A DNA stretch of 64,000 nucleotides, taken from the NCBI GenBank assembly GCA_965267335.1, contig OZ253953.1:4402001-4466000 (forward strand), read 5' to 3'. The translations under genes were made by a program, and so were the position numbers. The stretch comes from G965267335 sp965267335 (GTDB lineage Bacteria; Bacteroidota; Bacteroidia; Cytophagales; JAAEPT01). The stretch's first letter is position 1. Each line of letters opens with the position of its first letter. Positions 34,733 through 44,614 of the stretch are shown here, one piece after another. Below the pieces are notes generated by a model. It saw only the letters and a program-made list of their open reading frames with translations, did not search any database and was not told the DNA's origin.

Positions 34733-37066
34733 TTACATATAGGATACTGTAATCACAATATCCGAATTCCTTCCCTGATCATCACTACAAGATATTTTCA
34801 ACCGACCGGCCTTGGGGGTAAAAAATATTTTTTCTGTCGCCTCACATGATTTGTAAAATTTATCATTTATGTACCAGAACACCTTTTTCACTTCGTTATG
34901 CGTATGACAGCTCAACATAATCTGTGATGGATCCTCCTTTTCAACAATATATTCTTTACTGTTGGATGGAGAGGTGATGACTGGTGCATCTTCTTCAAAA
35001 ATTCTAGGGCATAATTTGTAGTGCCTTGGTATAGTGGTATACCCGATATTCTCTTCTTCAAAATAGGTAATCAACTCAGGAGGATAATTAGGAAAAAGAG
35101 CTTTCTTGTAGCCCGCCTCGGGAAGACAACTGGTACAATATGAGTGTTTTTCATCATGTGAAATAAACACCTCTTTCATATGCTGACATTTTCTGTTGTT
35201 TGAAATGCCCGGTAAATACATATCAATAATCTGGTTCTCGCAGAAGTGATTGGGAATTAAACCTGTTTCTTCACAGACATACCTTAATTCAGCTTCCTTA
35301 GGCATGGCGTACCAACCAGCATCAGAATTATAATCAATTGTATTAAATATTTCGAACAACAATGGGGTAGCTCTTGTAGAACCTGTCAGCTCACGCACTC
35401 CATCGCCTGAGAAGTTCCCAATCCATACACCAATCGTATAGTGATTATTGTATCCGATGCTCCAGGCATCTTTCCTTCCGTAAGAAGTTCCTGTTTTCCA
35501 GGCCACCTTGGGTAAGTGATAGGAGCTACTGTAGTTGTTGGGAAGATCAGGGCGTTCCGGTTTTGTTAAAATATCTGTAATCATATAAGCAGCAGCTTCG
35601 GAGATTATCGGGTTGACATTATGGCCGGTATCAGCAGCAATCCATGATAATTGTGAATAATATCCCCGGTTGGCAAAGCAGGAATACATCCCTACCAATT
35701 CGTCAAGCGATACCCCACACCCTCCAAGAACGACCGATAGCCCCAACTTATCCTTATCCCTGTCAATTTGTTCAAATCCGATATTTCTAAGTTTGTCCAC
35801 AAATGGTTTTACACCTACCATATCAATTACCTTCACTGCTGGTACATTAAGTGAAAATGACAATGCCTCTTCCACCGTCACCGTACCATTGAATTCCTCA
35901 TTGAAATTCTTAGGCGTGTAATCTCCAAAGTCGGTAGACACATCGGTCAGGACTGTTTTTGGTGTCAATACTCCCATGTCTAAGCCCAATGCATAAGCTA
36001 AGGGCTTTAAAGTACTACCCGGTGACCGGATGGATTGCACACCATCAACCTGACCAAAATGTTCTGCATCTTTTACATCTGGTGAACCTAAATAGGCTAC
36101 GACTTTTTGAGTTCGGTTATCAACAACCAGCACGGCAGTGTTATAAATTCCGAAGGTCTTCTGTCTTTGGATATAGTTGTAAGCAATCTTTTGGACCTTG
36201 TCCTGAATATTCAAATCAAGGTTGGTGTAAATATTAATATCATCAGGGTAGTTCTTTCTAATGCGCCAGGCATACTGAGGGGCTATTTTCGGGCTCTCGC
36301 GCCTATAAGCCTCGAGCGGCTCGTCCAAGGCTGTCTTGACCTGATCATCGGTAAACACCCCTTCTTTTCCAAACTTTCGTAGCCACCGATTTCGCTCATC
36401 TTTCACATATTGATTGGCGTAACCCAATCTCAATGAAGTAGGTCTATTTGGGATAATTGCAAGGGTCGTAATCTCCGCTGGACTCAAGCGATCCGGAAGT
36501 TTATTGAAGTACAAAACGGATGCACTTTTCACGCCTTCAATATTTCCTCCATATGGCACAAGATTCAAATACATTTGCAGAATTTCTTCCTTACTGTAAT
36601 TGTACTCCAGTTGTACTGCTCTGAAGATCTCCACAAATTTATTGGCGTACGTCCTGGCCTTAGGTTCCAGCAAGCGCGCAACCTGCATAGTAATCGTTGA
36701 AGCCCCGGAAGTTGTCTTTCCGTAAATAACATTATTGAATAGAGCTCTACTAAGGGCAAAAGGATCAACTCCGTAATGGTGGTTGAACCACTTATCTTCC
36801 TTATTGATAATTGCTGATTTCAGACCAGGGATAATCTCATCCAGCTCCGTCTTCATTCGCCATTTATCATCATCATTTAGAAATGCGTGAATAACAGTGC
36901 TGTCCTTTGCATAAACAACCCTCGAATAATCAATATTAATTCGCAAAGGGTAAAGGGTGTTGAGTATGTAAAAGGTCAGAATTGGACCAAACAAAAAGGT
37001 AAAGTAGATCGCTTTCTTTTTGTTACGGCCCAGATACCTAAGGATTAAGGCAATATATAGTGGCAT
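34733..37066 (-). CDS. pbpC: Penicillin-binding protein 1C (bifunctional)
   Basis: The 777-residue protein has one N-terminal membrane span. A GT51 transglycosylase follows (EDKWFNHHYGVDPFALSRAL, TTSGASTITMQVARLLEP), then the transpeptidase with SPGSTLKPLAYA (SxxK), SFSLNVPA (SxN) and KTGTSYGRKDAWSIGY (KTG). A C-terminal biPBP domain (PSNSKEYIVEKEDPSQI onward) is the mark of PBP1C. It polymerises and cross-links peptidoglycan. It starts one base after the upstream lipoprotein's stop and so is in its operon. Confidence 0.95.
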   Translation of the reverse strand: MPLYIALILRYLGRNKKKAIYFTFLFGPILTFYILNTLYPLRINIDYSRVVYAKDSTVIHAFLNDDDKWRMKTELDEIIPGLKSAIINKEDKWFNHHYGVDPFALSRALFNNVIYGKTTSGASTITMQVARLLEPKARTYANKFVEIFRAVQLEYNYSKEEILQMYLNLVPYGGNIEGVKSASVLYFNKLPDRLSPAEITTLAIIPNRPTSLRLGYANQYVKDERNRWLRKFGKEGVFTDDQVKTALDEPLEAYRRESPKIAPQYAWRIRKNYPDDINIYTNLDLNIQDKVQKIAYNYIQRQKTFGIYNTAVLVVDNRTQKVVAYLGSPDVKDAEHFGQVDGVQSIRSPGSTLKPLAYALGLDMGVLTPKTVLTDVSTDFGDYTPKNFNEEFNGTVTVEEALSFSLNVPAVKVIDMVGVKPFVDKLRNIGFEQIDRDKDKLGLSVVLGGCGVSLDELVGMYSCFANRGYYSQLSWIAADTGHNVNPIISEAAAYMITDILTKPERPDLPNNYSSSYHLPKVAWKTGTSYGRKDAWSIGYNNHYTIGVWIGNFSGDGVRELTGSTRATPLLFEIFNTIDYNSDAGWYAMPKEAELRYVCEETGLIPNHFCENQIIDMYLPGISNNRKCQHMKEVFISHDEKHSYCTSCLPEAGYKKALFPNYPPELITYFEEENIGYTTIPRHYKLCPRIFEEDAPVITSPSNSKEYIVEKEDPSQIMLSCHTHNEVKKVFWYINDKFYKSCEATEKIFFTPKAGRLKISCSDDQGRNSDIVITVSYM

Positions 37067-37067
37067 A

Positions 37068-37640
37068 TTATTCGGGTTTCGAAAAGTTCATTTTAATATC
37101 AGGGTGCTTTTCGTTTCCGATTCTTCGTATGTCAATAATTACTTCTTCTGTTTTCCAGGTGCGAACTCCACTTTTGGAAGAATATCCTCCCACTACCTCC
37201 AGATAATGGTCCGTCAAACTTTCAAACCGTTCCTCTCGTTGATCTTCATTGGTGCAATACATTACGACATCAATGCTCGCCAGACTACTATCACTAAAAT
37301 TATACTGTATTTCAGTGAATTCTTTTAAACTATCCTCAATAAGATAATTGACATAGCCCTGTCCAATTTCGTTTTGGCTTGCTTTCTCAGTATTAATCAC
37401 CTGAACATAGGAATCTCCAAGATTCAGTCCCCTAAACATTCCATAGGCACCTACGATCCTTTGAACTTCTGTAAGCTCAACAGTATCCTCTTCCTCTTCT
37501 TCCAGCTCGTCAATCATCACATCTGACAGTTCATCTTCGACTCCTTCGACTGTAGATTTCACCACCTGATCGCAAGAAGAGAAGAAAAATAAGCCTCCAA
37601 TTACCAATAACAAGTTTATGTTTCGCACTAAATACTTCAT
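37068..37640 (-). CDS. Hypothetical SPII lipoprotein upstream of pbpC
   Basis: The N-terminus ends in the lipobox FFSSC, followed by a strongly acidic Glu-rich segment (residues 35-58). The rest (60-190) is a small mixed alpha/beta domain with SYVQVINTEKASQNEIGQGY and LEVVGGYSSKSGVRTWKTEEV. No family is recognised. It is directly coupled to pbpC, one base away, so a helper role in cell-wall synthesis is possible by context only. Confidence 0.7.
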   Translation of the reverse strand: MKYLVRNINLLLVIGGLFFFSSCDQVVKSTVEGVEDELSDVMIDELEEEEEDTVELTEVQRIVGAYGMFRGLNLGDSYVQVINTEKASQNEIGQGYVNYLIEDSLKEFTEIQYNFSDSSLASIDVVMYCTNEDQREERFESLTDHYLEVVGGYSSKSGVRTWKTEEVIIDIRRIGNEKHPDIKMNFSKPE

Positions 37641-37729
37641 ATTAAGGCTTAAGATAGTTCAAAGCGCAAAAAATAATACTATTGCGCATATAAAATTATA
37701 AATTCGTAGCTGTTTACGCGATTTTGTAA

Positions 37730-39403
37730 ATGGTCAAACCACTTCAATCTTTTTTGCTCCTGGTATATGTATTCGCCATACTTTGGCTAATCATGCTCTT
37801 CTTGCCCAATCCCAAACTTGAAGGTAAGCAGACCATGACTTTCATTTATTTGGATGACACCGTTAGCATTCAGGTGAATAGCTATGGCCCAAGACGCATA
37901 GCATTCGTGGATCCAACAGGCGAATTAAAATATGATAGTCTCAAGAAAAAACAATATACCGACTCACTTTACTTCAATTACTTTTCGATCTCGGAAATAT
38001 TCCAAAAGGATTATGACATCAATGTGACAATTGATGAATTGGTTGACGAAGTAGAAACATTCACTGATTTCGACTCGACACAACTGGCAAAACTGGACTC
38101 ATTACCTGTAAAAGATAGTGTTAAGCTCTTGGACCTGGATAAAATACTGGCTAAAAAAATGCGCATCCAATATGCTAAGGGACAGAGTGGCCATTTGAAT
38201 TCTTTTTTCGCATCGCTATCAGAAATTGACAAGGGCAAACTCATCAGAGTGCTTCATTTTGGTGACTCACAAATAGAAGGTGACAGGGTAACCTCTCAAC
38301 TAAGGCATGAGTTGCAGAATAAGTTTGGAGGTTGCGGTGTAGGCATGGTTCCTATCCAAGCCTCTAATCATGCCCGAATTTCGTTACTAACAGAGTCTAG
38401 TGATAATTGGATCAAAAAATTAATCTATGGAACCGGATATGTCACCGAAGACCCCAGGCATTACAGCGTACTCGGAAGTTATTTCAGGTATAATGAAGCT
38501 TACCCTGAACTCGCAATTTTACAGGAAGGAGATACTGTCCAGGCGCATATAGACTCCATTAAATTAGCTAAGGAAATTAGGGACAGCATAATCACCAACC
38601 GCCAAACAGGTTCTGCCTGGTTCACTGCCAAGACCTCCAAAAGGACCTATGCTTCGAACAGGAAATATGAAAACTACAAGGTACTATACGGCCGAGCTAA
38701 CAACTCCAGCACATTAAAAATAAGTACAGAACAAGACACATTTAGTACCGTAACTCTTCCAGCTACTGGTGGCTTTGAAGCAATGAGATTTAACCCTGAC
38801 AAAGAACGAGAATCACTGACATTTACCTTTGAGGGAAAAGAAAGTCCTAATGTTTATGGTGTCTCCTTTGATTGCAACTCAGGGATTGCGGTTGATAATA
38901 TTGCACTGAGAGGAAGTTCTGGCCTGGAAATCATCCGCATCGGCAAAGGATATATGAGTGAACAAATTAATGTCCTTAATGTAAAAATGGTCATACTCCA
39001 GTTTGGTGTCAATACCGTACCGGGCGAAGTGGACGACTACAATTATTTTTACAGGGTTTTTAGCCGTCCCATTAAGGCTTTGAAAGCTTTAGCTCCAAAT
39101 GTGAGCATTCTGGTGATCGGCATTTCGGATATGTCTAAACAGGAAGGTGAAAACTTCATAACCTACCCCAACATCGCCACAATCCGCAAAGCTCAGAGGA
39201 ATGCAGCTTTTGATAATAATTGCGGCTACTTCGATTTATTCGAAGCCATGGGTGGAGAAAACTCTATGCCCACCTGGGTCGCTAAAAAATATGCTGCCGA
39301 TGACTACACCCACTTTAGCAGTAAAGGAGCAAGTATAGTCTCCAAAATGATTTATCGCGCATTAATGTTGGAATATGAGATTTACAAGAAGACTGCTCAG
39401 TAA
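37730..39403 (+). CDS. Membrane-anchored SGNH/GDSL hydrolase-like protein
   Basis: The 557-residue protein has one N-terminal membrane span (residues 7-25), so its catalytic part is periplasmic. After an Asp/Ser-rich segment the SGNH blocks appear: RVLHFGDSQIEGDRV (block I, Ser), LQFGVNT (block III) and DDYTHFSSKGA (block V, Asp-x-x-His). Related AlgX/AlgJ-like proteins O-acetylate exported polysaccharides. The first of a tandem pair, it overlaps the next gene by 29 bp. Confidence 0.82.
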   Translation: MVKPLQSFLLLVYVFAILWLIMLFLPNPKLEGKQTMTFIYLDDTVSIQVNSYGPRRIAFVDPTGELKYDSLKKKQYTDSLYFNYFSISEIFQKDYDINVTIDELVDEVETFTDFDSTQLAKLDSLPVKDSVKLLDLDKILAKKMRIQYAKGQSGHLNSFFASLSEIDKGKLIRVLHFGDSQIEGDRVTSQLRHELQNKFGGCGVGMVPIQASNHARISLLTESSDNWIKKLIYGTGYVTEDPRHYSVLGSYFRYNEAYPELAILQEGDTVQAHIDSIKLAKEIRDSIITNRQTGSAWFTAKTSKRTYASNRKYENYKVLYGRANNSSTLKISTEQDTFSTVTLPATGGFEAMRFNPDKERESLTFTFEGKESPNVYGVSFDCNSGIAVDNIALRGSSGLEIIRIGKGYMSEQINVLNVKMVILQFGVNTVPGEVDDYNYFYRVFSRPIKALKALAPNVSILVIGISDMSKQEGENFITYPNIATIRKAQRNAAFDNNCGYFDLFEAMGGENSMPTWVAKKYAADDYTHFSSKGASIVSKMIYRALMLEYEIYKKTAQ

Positions 39404-40634
39404 CATATTCCTGATCCTACTCGGTATGTCACCGCTTTTTGCTCAAAAGAAGGAGCTGGAAAGTGGCTATTACCATTTTGTGGACTATCAAAAAAATCAG
39501 ATCACATTGGGTGATACTAACAGCCTTCAGTACTTTTTCAAACGATTAGATACTCTCTGTCGCGATCAGGATACTAAAGTCAATATTGTTCACATTGGTG
39601 ATTCACATATTCAGGCAGACTTTTTTTCAAACAAATTAAGGGAGTTGTTTCAGTCGGAGCCTTACTTCGGAAACGGTGGCCGTGGCTACTTATTCCCCTT
39701 TGACCTGGCAAAAACGAATAACCCGCCTTTTTATAGCTGTAGATACTCCGGAAAATGGGAGGGAGCTCGTAACTCTATTTCACATGATCACGGTACCTGG
39801 GGCTTATCCGGTGTTAGCGCAAAAACAGAAGACAGCAGCGCTACATTTCGTATCAATCTTAATGCCCGAAAAGAATCACTAATCAAATACCAGGCAAATA
39901 CAGTAAGGGTATACTACCCGATCGAAGACAGTACGAATTATGCTGTAAGGTTGAAACTCAATGATTCTATCGTTTATCCTGACAGGACCATTCACAACGA
40001 ATATGTACAGTTCAGCCTGGCAGAAGCGCAAGAAGAGTTTGATTTTCTGTTGGAAAGAACAGACAGCATACAGAGTCATTTTGAAATACAAGGTCTGTAT
40101 TTTGGAAACGATGAACCTGGAATCGTTTATCATTCTATCGGGGTCAATGGCGCAAAAGTAGATTCTTACCTGAGGTGTCAGGAGCTATCCGAACATTTGG
40201 AAACCCTAAATGCTGATTTAGTCATAATGTCCCTGGGAACAAATGATGCTTACAATTACAACTTCTACCCTGATCATTATAGGTCTGCGTACAAACAATT
40301 GATTAGAGAGATACGCAAGGCAGCACCCAAAGCATCTTTACTACTCACAGGACCTGGTGATAACATGAGAAGACGGTGGCGCACTAATCCCAACAATGCA
40401 AAAGCATCTGAGGTAGTTCTTGAGCTTGCTGATGAGTTCAACTGTGCCGCGTGGAATTTCTATGAGGTCATGGGTGGACTAAAATCAATCAATAATTGGG
40501 TCGGTTACGGACTCGGTAAACGTGATTTTCTACATCTATCGGGTAATGGTTATTACCTACAGGGACAAATGCTATATGATGCATTAATTCTTGACCAGTA
40601 CTTTGGCAAATCTCAAAACATACTTGTGAAATAG
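39375..40634 (+). CDS. Secreted SGNH/GDSL hydrolase-like protein
   Basis: The 419-residue protein has a signal peptide ending PLFAQ. SGNH blocks are VNIVHIGDSHIQADFF (Ser), IMSLGTNDAYNYN (Asn) and KRDFLHLSGNGY (Asp-x-x-His). It is a divergent paralogue of the preceding gene but without a retained membrane anchor. It overlaps the MBOAT start by one base (40634), which places it in the acylation operon. Confidence 0.82.
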   Translation: MRFTRRLLSNIFLILLGMSPLFAQKKELESGYYHFVDYQKNQITLGDTNSLQYFFKRLDTLCRDQDTKVNIVHIGDSHIQADFFSNKLRELFQSEPYFGNGGRGYLFPFDLAKTNNPPFYSCRYSGKWEGARNSISHDHGTWGLSGVSAKTEDSSATFRINLNARKESLIKYQANTVRVYYPIEDSTNYAVRLKLNDSIVYPDRTIHNEYVQFSLAEAQEEFDFLLERTDSIQSHFEIQGLYFGNDEPGIVYHSIGVNGAKVDSYLRCQELSEHLETLNADLVIMSLGTNDAYNYNFYPDHYRSAYKQLIREIRKAAPKASLLLTGPGDNMRRRWRTNPNNAKASEVVLELADEFNCAAWNFYEVMGGLKSINNWVGYGLGKRDFLHLSGNGYYLQGQMLYDALILDQYFGKSQNILVK

Positions 40635-42484
40635 TGGATGGTTTTGAAAACATATGGTATAGAATACAGGAAGCTACGAGCTACCTGTTCACTTACACCG
40701 AAGATCACACACTGGTTTTCAGCAACAGCCACTTTTGGTTTTTCTTTGCAGGGGTTTTACTGGTGGTGCATTTTTACCGAGACAAGGTATTTTACAGAAA
40801 TCTCTTTCTTGTAGTTTTTAGTCTATTCTTCTACTATAAAATTGATCAGATTCACATGATTCTGCTGATCATTTCCACTTGTACAGACTATTATTTAGGG
40901 AAAGAAATTTATCGGTATTTTGAAGACAAGCGAAAAAAGACCCTGTTTCTGGTATTGAGTCTCGTAGTCAATTTAGGTTTACTTGGCTACTTTAAGTATT
41001 CTTTTTTCATCGTTGATTCGGTCAACTACTACTTTGGAACCGACTTCGTTCCTGTTGATCACTATGCCATGTTCTGCAATAATTGGTTTGGTACGAATAA
41101 AGATATTTTCAATTTGGTAATACCTGTAGGGATCTCCTTCTATACCTTCCAAACACTCTCTTATTCAATTGACTTATACCGAGGCAAAATAAAACCGGTC
41201 AATAATATGGTTGACTTTGCCTTTTATGTCACCTATTTCCCTCAACTGGTAGCTGGCCCCATTGTTCGTGCGAATGAATTCATCCCACAGATTTATGAAA
41301 AATACAATCTCACAAAGCAGGAATTTGGCTACGCCATTTCGTTAATACTTGGTGGTCTCATCAAAAAAATATTTATAGCCGATTACCTCGCCACTGCGGT
41401 CATTGAGTCTAACTTTCTCTCACCATTAACACATACAGGAGCGGAGAATCTCATGGGGGTTTACGGATACGCCCTTCAAATTTACGGGGACTTTTCAGGG
41501 TATTCAGATATGGCCATCGGCCTTGCATTAGTAATGGGCTTCAGATTGAATATGAATTTCAATTCCCCTTATCGAGCCCTAAGCATTACAGATTTCTGGA
41601 GGCGCTGGCATATCTCGTTATCATCATGGCTAAGGGATTATCTGTACATACCTCTAGGCGGAAACCGGGGCACCTCAATCTTTCCGTATATATTTATTCC
41701 CATAGTAGCATTTTTCCTGATTGCCAGTAATGGGCTTAGTATCTCAGACCTGATCTTTTTCCCAATCACTATTGTATTCTGGTTACTATACCTGACGATG
41801 GGTAAAGACTATCCTAAACTTAGTCTGCCGGTACTTGGCGCTCTATTGAGTTATAGTATCACTTTGATAATTGAAGACGCGAACTATGCCGTTAGCTACT
41901 GGTACATCTATACTTTTTTCGTTATTGTGACGATGTGTTGGGCTGCAATATTGATCTGGCCGGGTATCAAGAAAGAATTGAACACCTATGTCAACCTGGA
42001 ATTGACTATGTTCCTTGGAGGTATTTGGCACGGACCGAGCATTAACTTTATCATATGGGGAGCTCTACATGGTTTTGCCCTTGCTATTAATAAGTTGTGG
42101 TCCACACTTTTCAAGACAGATGTAAGGAGCAACAAATGGTTTGATGTATTGTCCTGGGTTCTTACTTTCCACTTTGTATTGTTTTGCTGGATCTTTTTCA
42201 GAGCTAAGGATTACAAGACCGTTGAAGACATTCTTCACAATATTTTCTACAATTTCGGATTTGAACAGATCGGTCACATACTATATGAGTATCGCATCGT
42301 TCTATTAGTAATGGCGTTCGGATTTGCCATCCATTTCTTTCCTAAGGAGCGGAAAGTCAAACTTTATAATTCTTTTGGCCACGTACCGGACCTGGTAAAA
42401 GCTATAGTAATTGTATTGGTAGTACTGATCTGTTATCAAATGCGAACCTCCGGAATACAGCCATTTATTTACTTCCAATTTTGA
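40634..42484 (+). CDS. MBOAT-family O-acyltransferase (AlgI type)
   Basis: The 616-residue membrane protein has about 12 spans and AlgI-type motifs: GISFYTFQTLSYSIDLYRG, FPQLVAGPIVRANEF, GYSDMAIGLALVMGF, TDFWRRWHISLSSWLRDYLYIPLGGNRG, and the catalytic His in GGIWHGPSINFIIWGALHG. It passes an acyl group from a cytoplasmic donor across the membrane for transfer by the SGNH partners. It starts at GTG 40634, overlapping the upstream stop. The acceptor polymer is not evident. Confidence 0.92.
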   Translation: MDGFENIWYRIQEATSYLFTYTEDHTLVFSNSHFWFFFAGVLLVVHFYRDKVFYRNLFLVVFSLFFYYKIDQIHMILLIISTCTDYYLGKEIYRYFEDKRKKTLFLVLSLVVNLGLLGYFKYSFFIVDSVNYYFGTDFVPVDHYAMFCNNWFGTNKDIFNLVIPVGISFYTFQTLSYSIDLYRGKIKPVNNMVDFAFYVTYFPQLVAGPIVRANEFIPQIYEKYNLTKQEFGYAISLILGGLIKKIFIADYLATAVIESNFLSPLTHTGAENLMGVYGYALQIYGDFSGYSDMAIGLALVMGFRLNMNFNSPYRALSITDFWRRWHISLSSWLRDYLYIPLGGNRGTSIFPYIFIPIVAFFLIASNGLSISDLIFFPITIVFWLLYLTMGKDYPKLSLPVLGALLSYSITLIIEDANYAVSYWYIYTFFVIVTMCWAAILIWPGIKKELNTYVNLELTMFLGGIWHGPSINFIIWGALHGFALAINKLWSTLFKTDVRSNKWFDVLSWVLTFHFVLFCWIFFRAKDYKTVEDILHNIFYNFGFEQIGHILYEYRIVLLVMAFGFAIHFFPKERKVKLYNSFGHVPDLVKAIVIVLVVLICYQMRTSGIQPFIYFQF

Positions 42485-43932
42485 AAAAACTGAGTCCATA
42501 TTTCTTAATAGTACTGTTCTGCATCCAGGCAGTTATATGTATTGCTCAAACAGAAACTTTCGATCCGGAGAGACTTATTTCTAAAGATTCGCTATTACAT
42601 GATTTGCGGGATATAGAATCCATTTTATCAGAGGGCCACACGGGTTTGAACAATTATTCCTCAGCAGTTGAGATCAATGCATCTTTTGAACAAGCCCGTA
42701 GCAAAATCATAAAAGATATGACGGAACGCGAGTTTACCGCTATTGTGGCTGAGGTAATTGGTCAAATTAAGTGTGGACATACTTTCGTCAGACTATCAGA
42801 AGAAAACATCAAGTGGTATAAAAATGAAGTAGGCAATTTTCCACTGGAACTCAAGTTCATCGAAAATAGAGCTTACGTCATTTACAACTTCACCCCCGAT
42901 AGCACTATAAAAAAAGGGATGGAGATTATTGCAGTGAATGGCAAACCCATTTCTAAAATCATAGAAGACATCTTTCCATTGATACCAGCCGATGGTGGAA
43001 ACGAAGGTTGGAAATCTTATCAGCTCGGAAAAAACTTCGACTACTACTACCGCTTAAAATATGGTAACGTGCGTGGCTATTCAATGGAAATGAAAGATGG
43101 TGACAATAGTCAATTATATACCATAAACCCGATGACCAAGGAAGCTCTGAATAGAGTAAAAAAAGAGCGCTATGGTGCAACATATAACGTTTTGCCCGTA
43201 TACTTTAAATTACTAAATGACGAAAAGACCGGCTACCTCAGAGTAAAGTCATTTAGTAATGAAGAAGTAGCCCGTTACAAACAATCATTCCATTCCTATC
43301 TCCGGGGAGCTTTTAAAGAGCTCCGGAAGAAAAAAACCAAGAACTTAATTCTGGACCTGAGGGGGAATGTTGGGGGTCGAACCGATAACGTAATCGAACT
43401 GGCTCGCTATCTCAAGCAAAAGTCCTTCCGGCCCTACGAGAAGATTACCATCAAAAAGAATAAACCCCTTTCTTATGTCAACTACGATAGGCGCTTGCAG
43501 AATTTTACTTATGGTAATACGATCAAAAGAAAAGACGAATATCACTGGCAAAATCGGTTGTATATATCTGAGTACCGTCCACATAAGAAACGCTTTAAAG
43601 GAAATCTGTTTGTTCTTATTGATGGTTCCGTATTTTCAGGAGGATCTCATTTATGTGCTCTTATTCACGGCAGAAACAAAACACTATTCATCGGTGAAAA
43701 AACGGGAGGTGGAGGAAAATTCAGTAATGCCGGTGTCATGACGACCATAACACTAAAAAGAAGTGGTATAAGGCTTACTGTACCCATGTTCAAGGGAGTG
43801 TATTCAACCACTTCACCAAATAAATTGGCTGTATTTCCCGACAAAAAGAAAATTCCATCTCATCAAGGAATATTGAATGACAAGGATGAAGTCATTGAAT
43901 TCACCTTTGAATTGATTAACAGTATTCCATAA
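42481..43932 (+). CDS. Secreted S41-family (tail-specific) serine peptidase
   Basis: The start is TTG 42481, overlapping the MBOAT stop (TTGA). The 483-residue protein has a signal peptide, an N-terminal helical cap with GHTGLNNY, a PDZ-like part (GMEIIAVNGKPI), and the S41 catalytic core with LILDLRGNVGG, the nucleophile in GSVFSGGSHL and the Lys in GEKTGGGG. It probably cleaves or processes exported proteins. It ends the operon with the two SGNH proteins and the acyltransferase. Confidence 0.88.
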   Translation: MKKLSPYFLIVLFCIQAVICIAQTETFDPERLISKDSLLHDLRDIESILSEGHTGLNNYSSAVEINASFEQARSKIIKDMTEREFTAIVAEVIGQIKCGHTFVRLSEENIKWYKNEVGNFPLELKFIENRAYVIYNFTPDSTIKKGMEIIAVNGKPISKIIEDIFPLIPADGGNEGWKSYQLGKNFDYYYRLKYGNVRGYSMEMKDGDNSQLYTINPMTKEALNRVKKERYGATYNVLPVYFKLLNDEKTGYLRVKSFSNEEVARYKQSFHSYLRGAFKELRKKKTKNLILDLRGNVGGRTDNVIELARYLKQKSFRPYEKITIKKNKPLSYVNYDRRLQNFTYGNTIKRKDEYHWQNRLYISEYRPHKKRFKGNLFVLIDGSVFSGGSHLCALIHGRNKTLFIGEKTGGGGKFSNAGVMTTITLKRSGIRLTVPMFKGVYSTTSPNKLAVFPDKKKIPSHQGILNDKDEVIEFTFELINSIP

Positions 43933-43955
43933 AAAAAGGCGACAAACTTGCCGCC
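43931..43955 (-). terminator. Rho-independent terminator of cassette 1
   Basis: On the minus strand GGCGG-CAAG and TTTG-TCGCC (43938-43955) form a stem with one mismatch, followed by a U run (43931-43937). It lies about 40 bp after the stop of the minus-strand sigma-like gene. The plus strand has no U run there, so it serves the minus strand. Confidence 0.7.
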
Positions 43956-43996
43956 CCAATTACACGATCCAACTTAGGTTATTATCAGTCATGAAG

Positions 43997-44422
43997 TTAT
44001 ACCTCTTTGACCAACTCCTGTTTGCTCACATAATCATTAGATAGCTCTAAGAGGCTCGCGATATAAGGCATTGAATATCCCTTTCTTGATTGCAGAACGA
44101 ATATTACTTTTTCGAGTGCAGTGCTTCGCAATTCCCATATCTCTTGCTGACTTTGATTGTTGGCTTTTCTTGAGTTAGTCGCCAAGCTCAGGGCTTCAAT
44201 CGCCTCCTGCAATAATAATCGTTCAATGGTTATGGCCAGTAAGTGTTTCTTAGCCAGAAAATAACCTTCCTGAAAATTATCGCGATAGGCTTGTTCATAG
44301 ATGTCCTCTACCATTTGTTTTGCTGCATTCTCTTTTTTCATAACAGCTCTGCAGATGGTCAATATGAGTTCAACATGATGTAAGTATACCTGAGAATTAT
44401 TCTTTAAAATCTGATTATCCAT
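43997..44422 (-). CDS. Degenerate sigma-factor-like protein of cassette 1 (S1)
   Basis: The start at ATG 44422 (MDNQILKNN) is chosen because the longer frame would begin inside the terminator after the small peptide gene. The 141-residue product has a helical N-terminal part with VEDIYEQAYRDNF...FLAKKHLLAITIERL, which aligns with region 2 of ECF sigma factors, and a C-terminal helix-turn-helix-like GYSMPYIASLLELSNDYVSKQ resembling region 4. It is a paralogue of the S2 product (47328-47762), sharing EQAY.D.F, LAKK.LL.IT.E.L. Whether it binds RNA polymerase is unknown. Confidence 0.6.
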   Translation of the reverse strand: MDNQILKNNSQVYLHHVELILTICRAVMKKENAAKQMVEDIYEQAYRDNFQEGYFLAKKHLLAITIERLLLQEAIEALSLATNSRKANNQSQQEIWELRSTALEKVIFVLQSRKGYSMPYIASLLELSNDYVSKQELVKEV

Positions 44423-44435
44423 AATCTTTGAGTTT

Positions 44436-44460
44436 AAAAAAGAGGGAGAGGCTCCCTCTT
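44436..44460 (-). terminator. Rho-independent terminator between peptide P1 and S1
   Basis: On the minus strand GAGGGAG (44452-44458) pairs with CTCCCTC (44442-44448) around a 3-nt loop, extended by AA/TT, and is followed by six U residues (44436-44441). It lies between the stop of P1 (44466) and the S1 ATG (44422), so it would attenuate S1 relative to A1 and P1. Confidence 0.82.
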
Positions 44461-44465
44461 CTGAA

Positions 44466-44561
44466 TTATACAAGTGTGACGGTTATGATAAATACTTTAG
44501 TAAAATATAGTGCTACAATCACACCTGGGTGCTTAGCAATAAACTTCTTGATAGTTTTCAT
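44466..44561 (-). CDS. 31-residue membrane peptide P1
   Basis: This is a complete small gene with ATG at 44561 and TAA at 44466-44468. The product has a Lys-rich N-terminus, invariant Pro at 12 and a hydrophobic run with KHPGVIVALYFTK (residues 10-22) followed by a short aliphatic tail. It belongs to a family of four equal-length peptides (P1-P4) in this window; codons for shared residues differ mostly at third positions, which is evidence of selection on protein. It is predicted to span the membrane once. It lies between A1 and S1. Confidence 0.78.
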   Translation of the reverse strand: MKTIKKFIAKHPGVIVALYFTKVFIITVTLV

Positions 44562-44614
44562 AATAGTAATTGGTTTAGTTAAAAAATAGATTTAATGAAA
44601 AGACAGGGTTGGTC

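Noticed and set aside
43932..43960. Terminator of the plus-strand S41 peptidase operon
   Set aside because: The U run lies on the minus strand side only, so the hairpin serves the minus-strand cassette.
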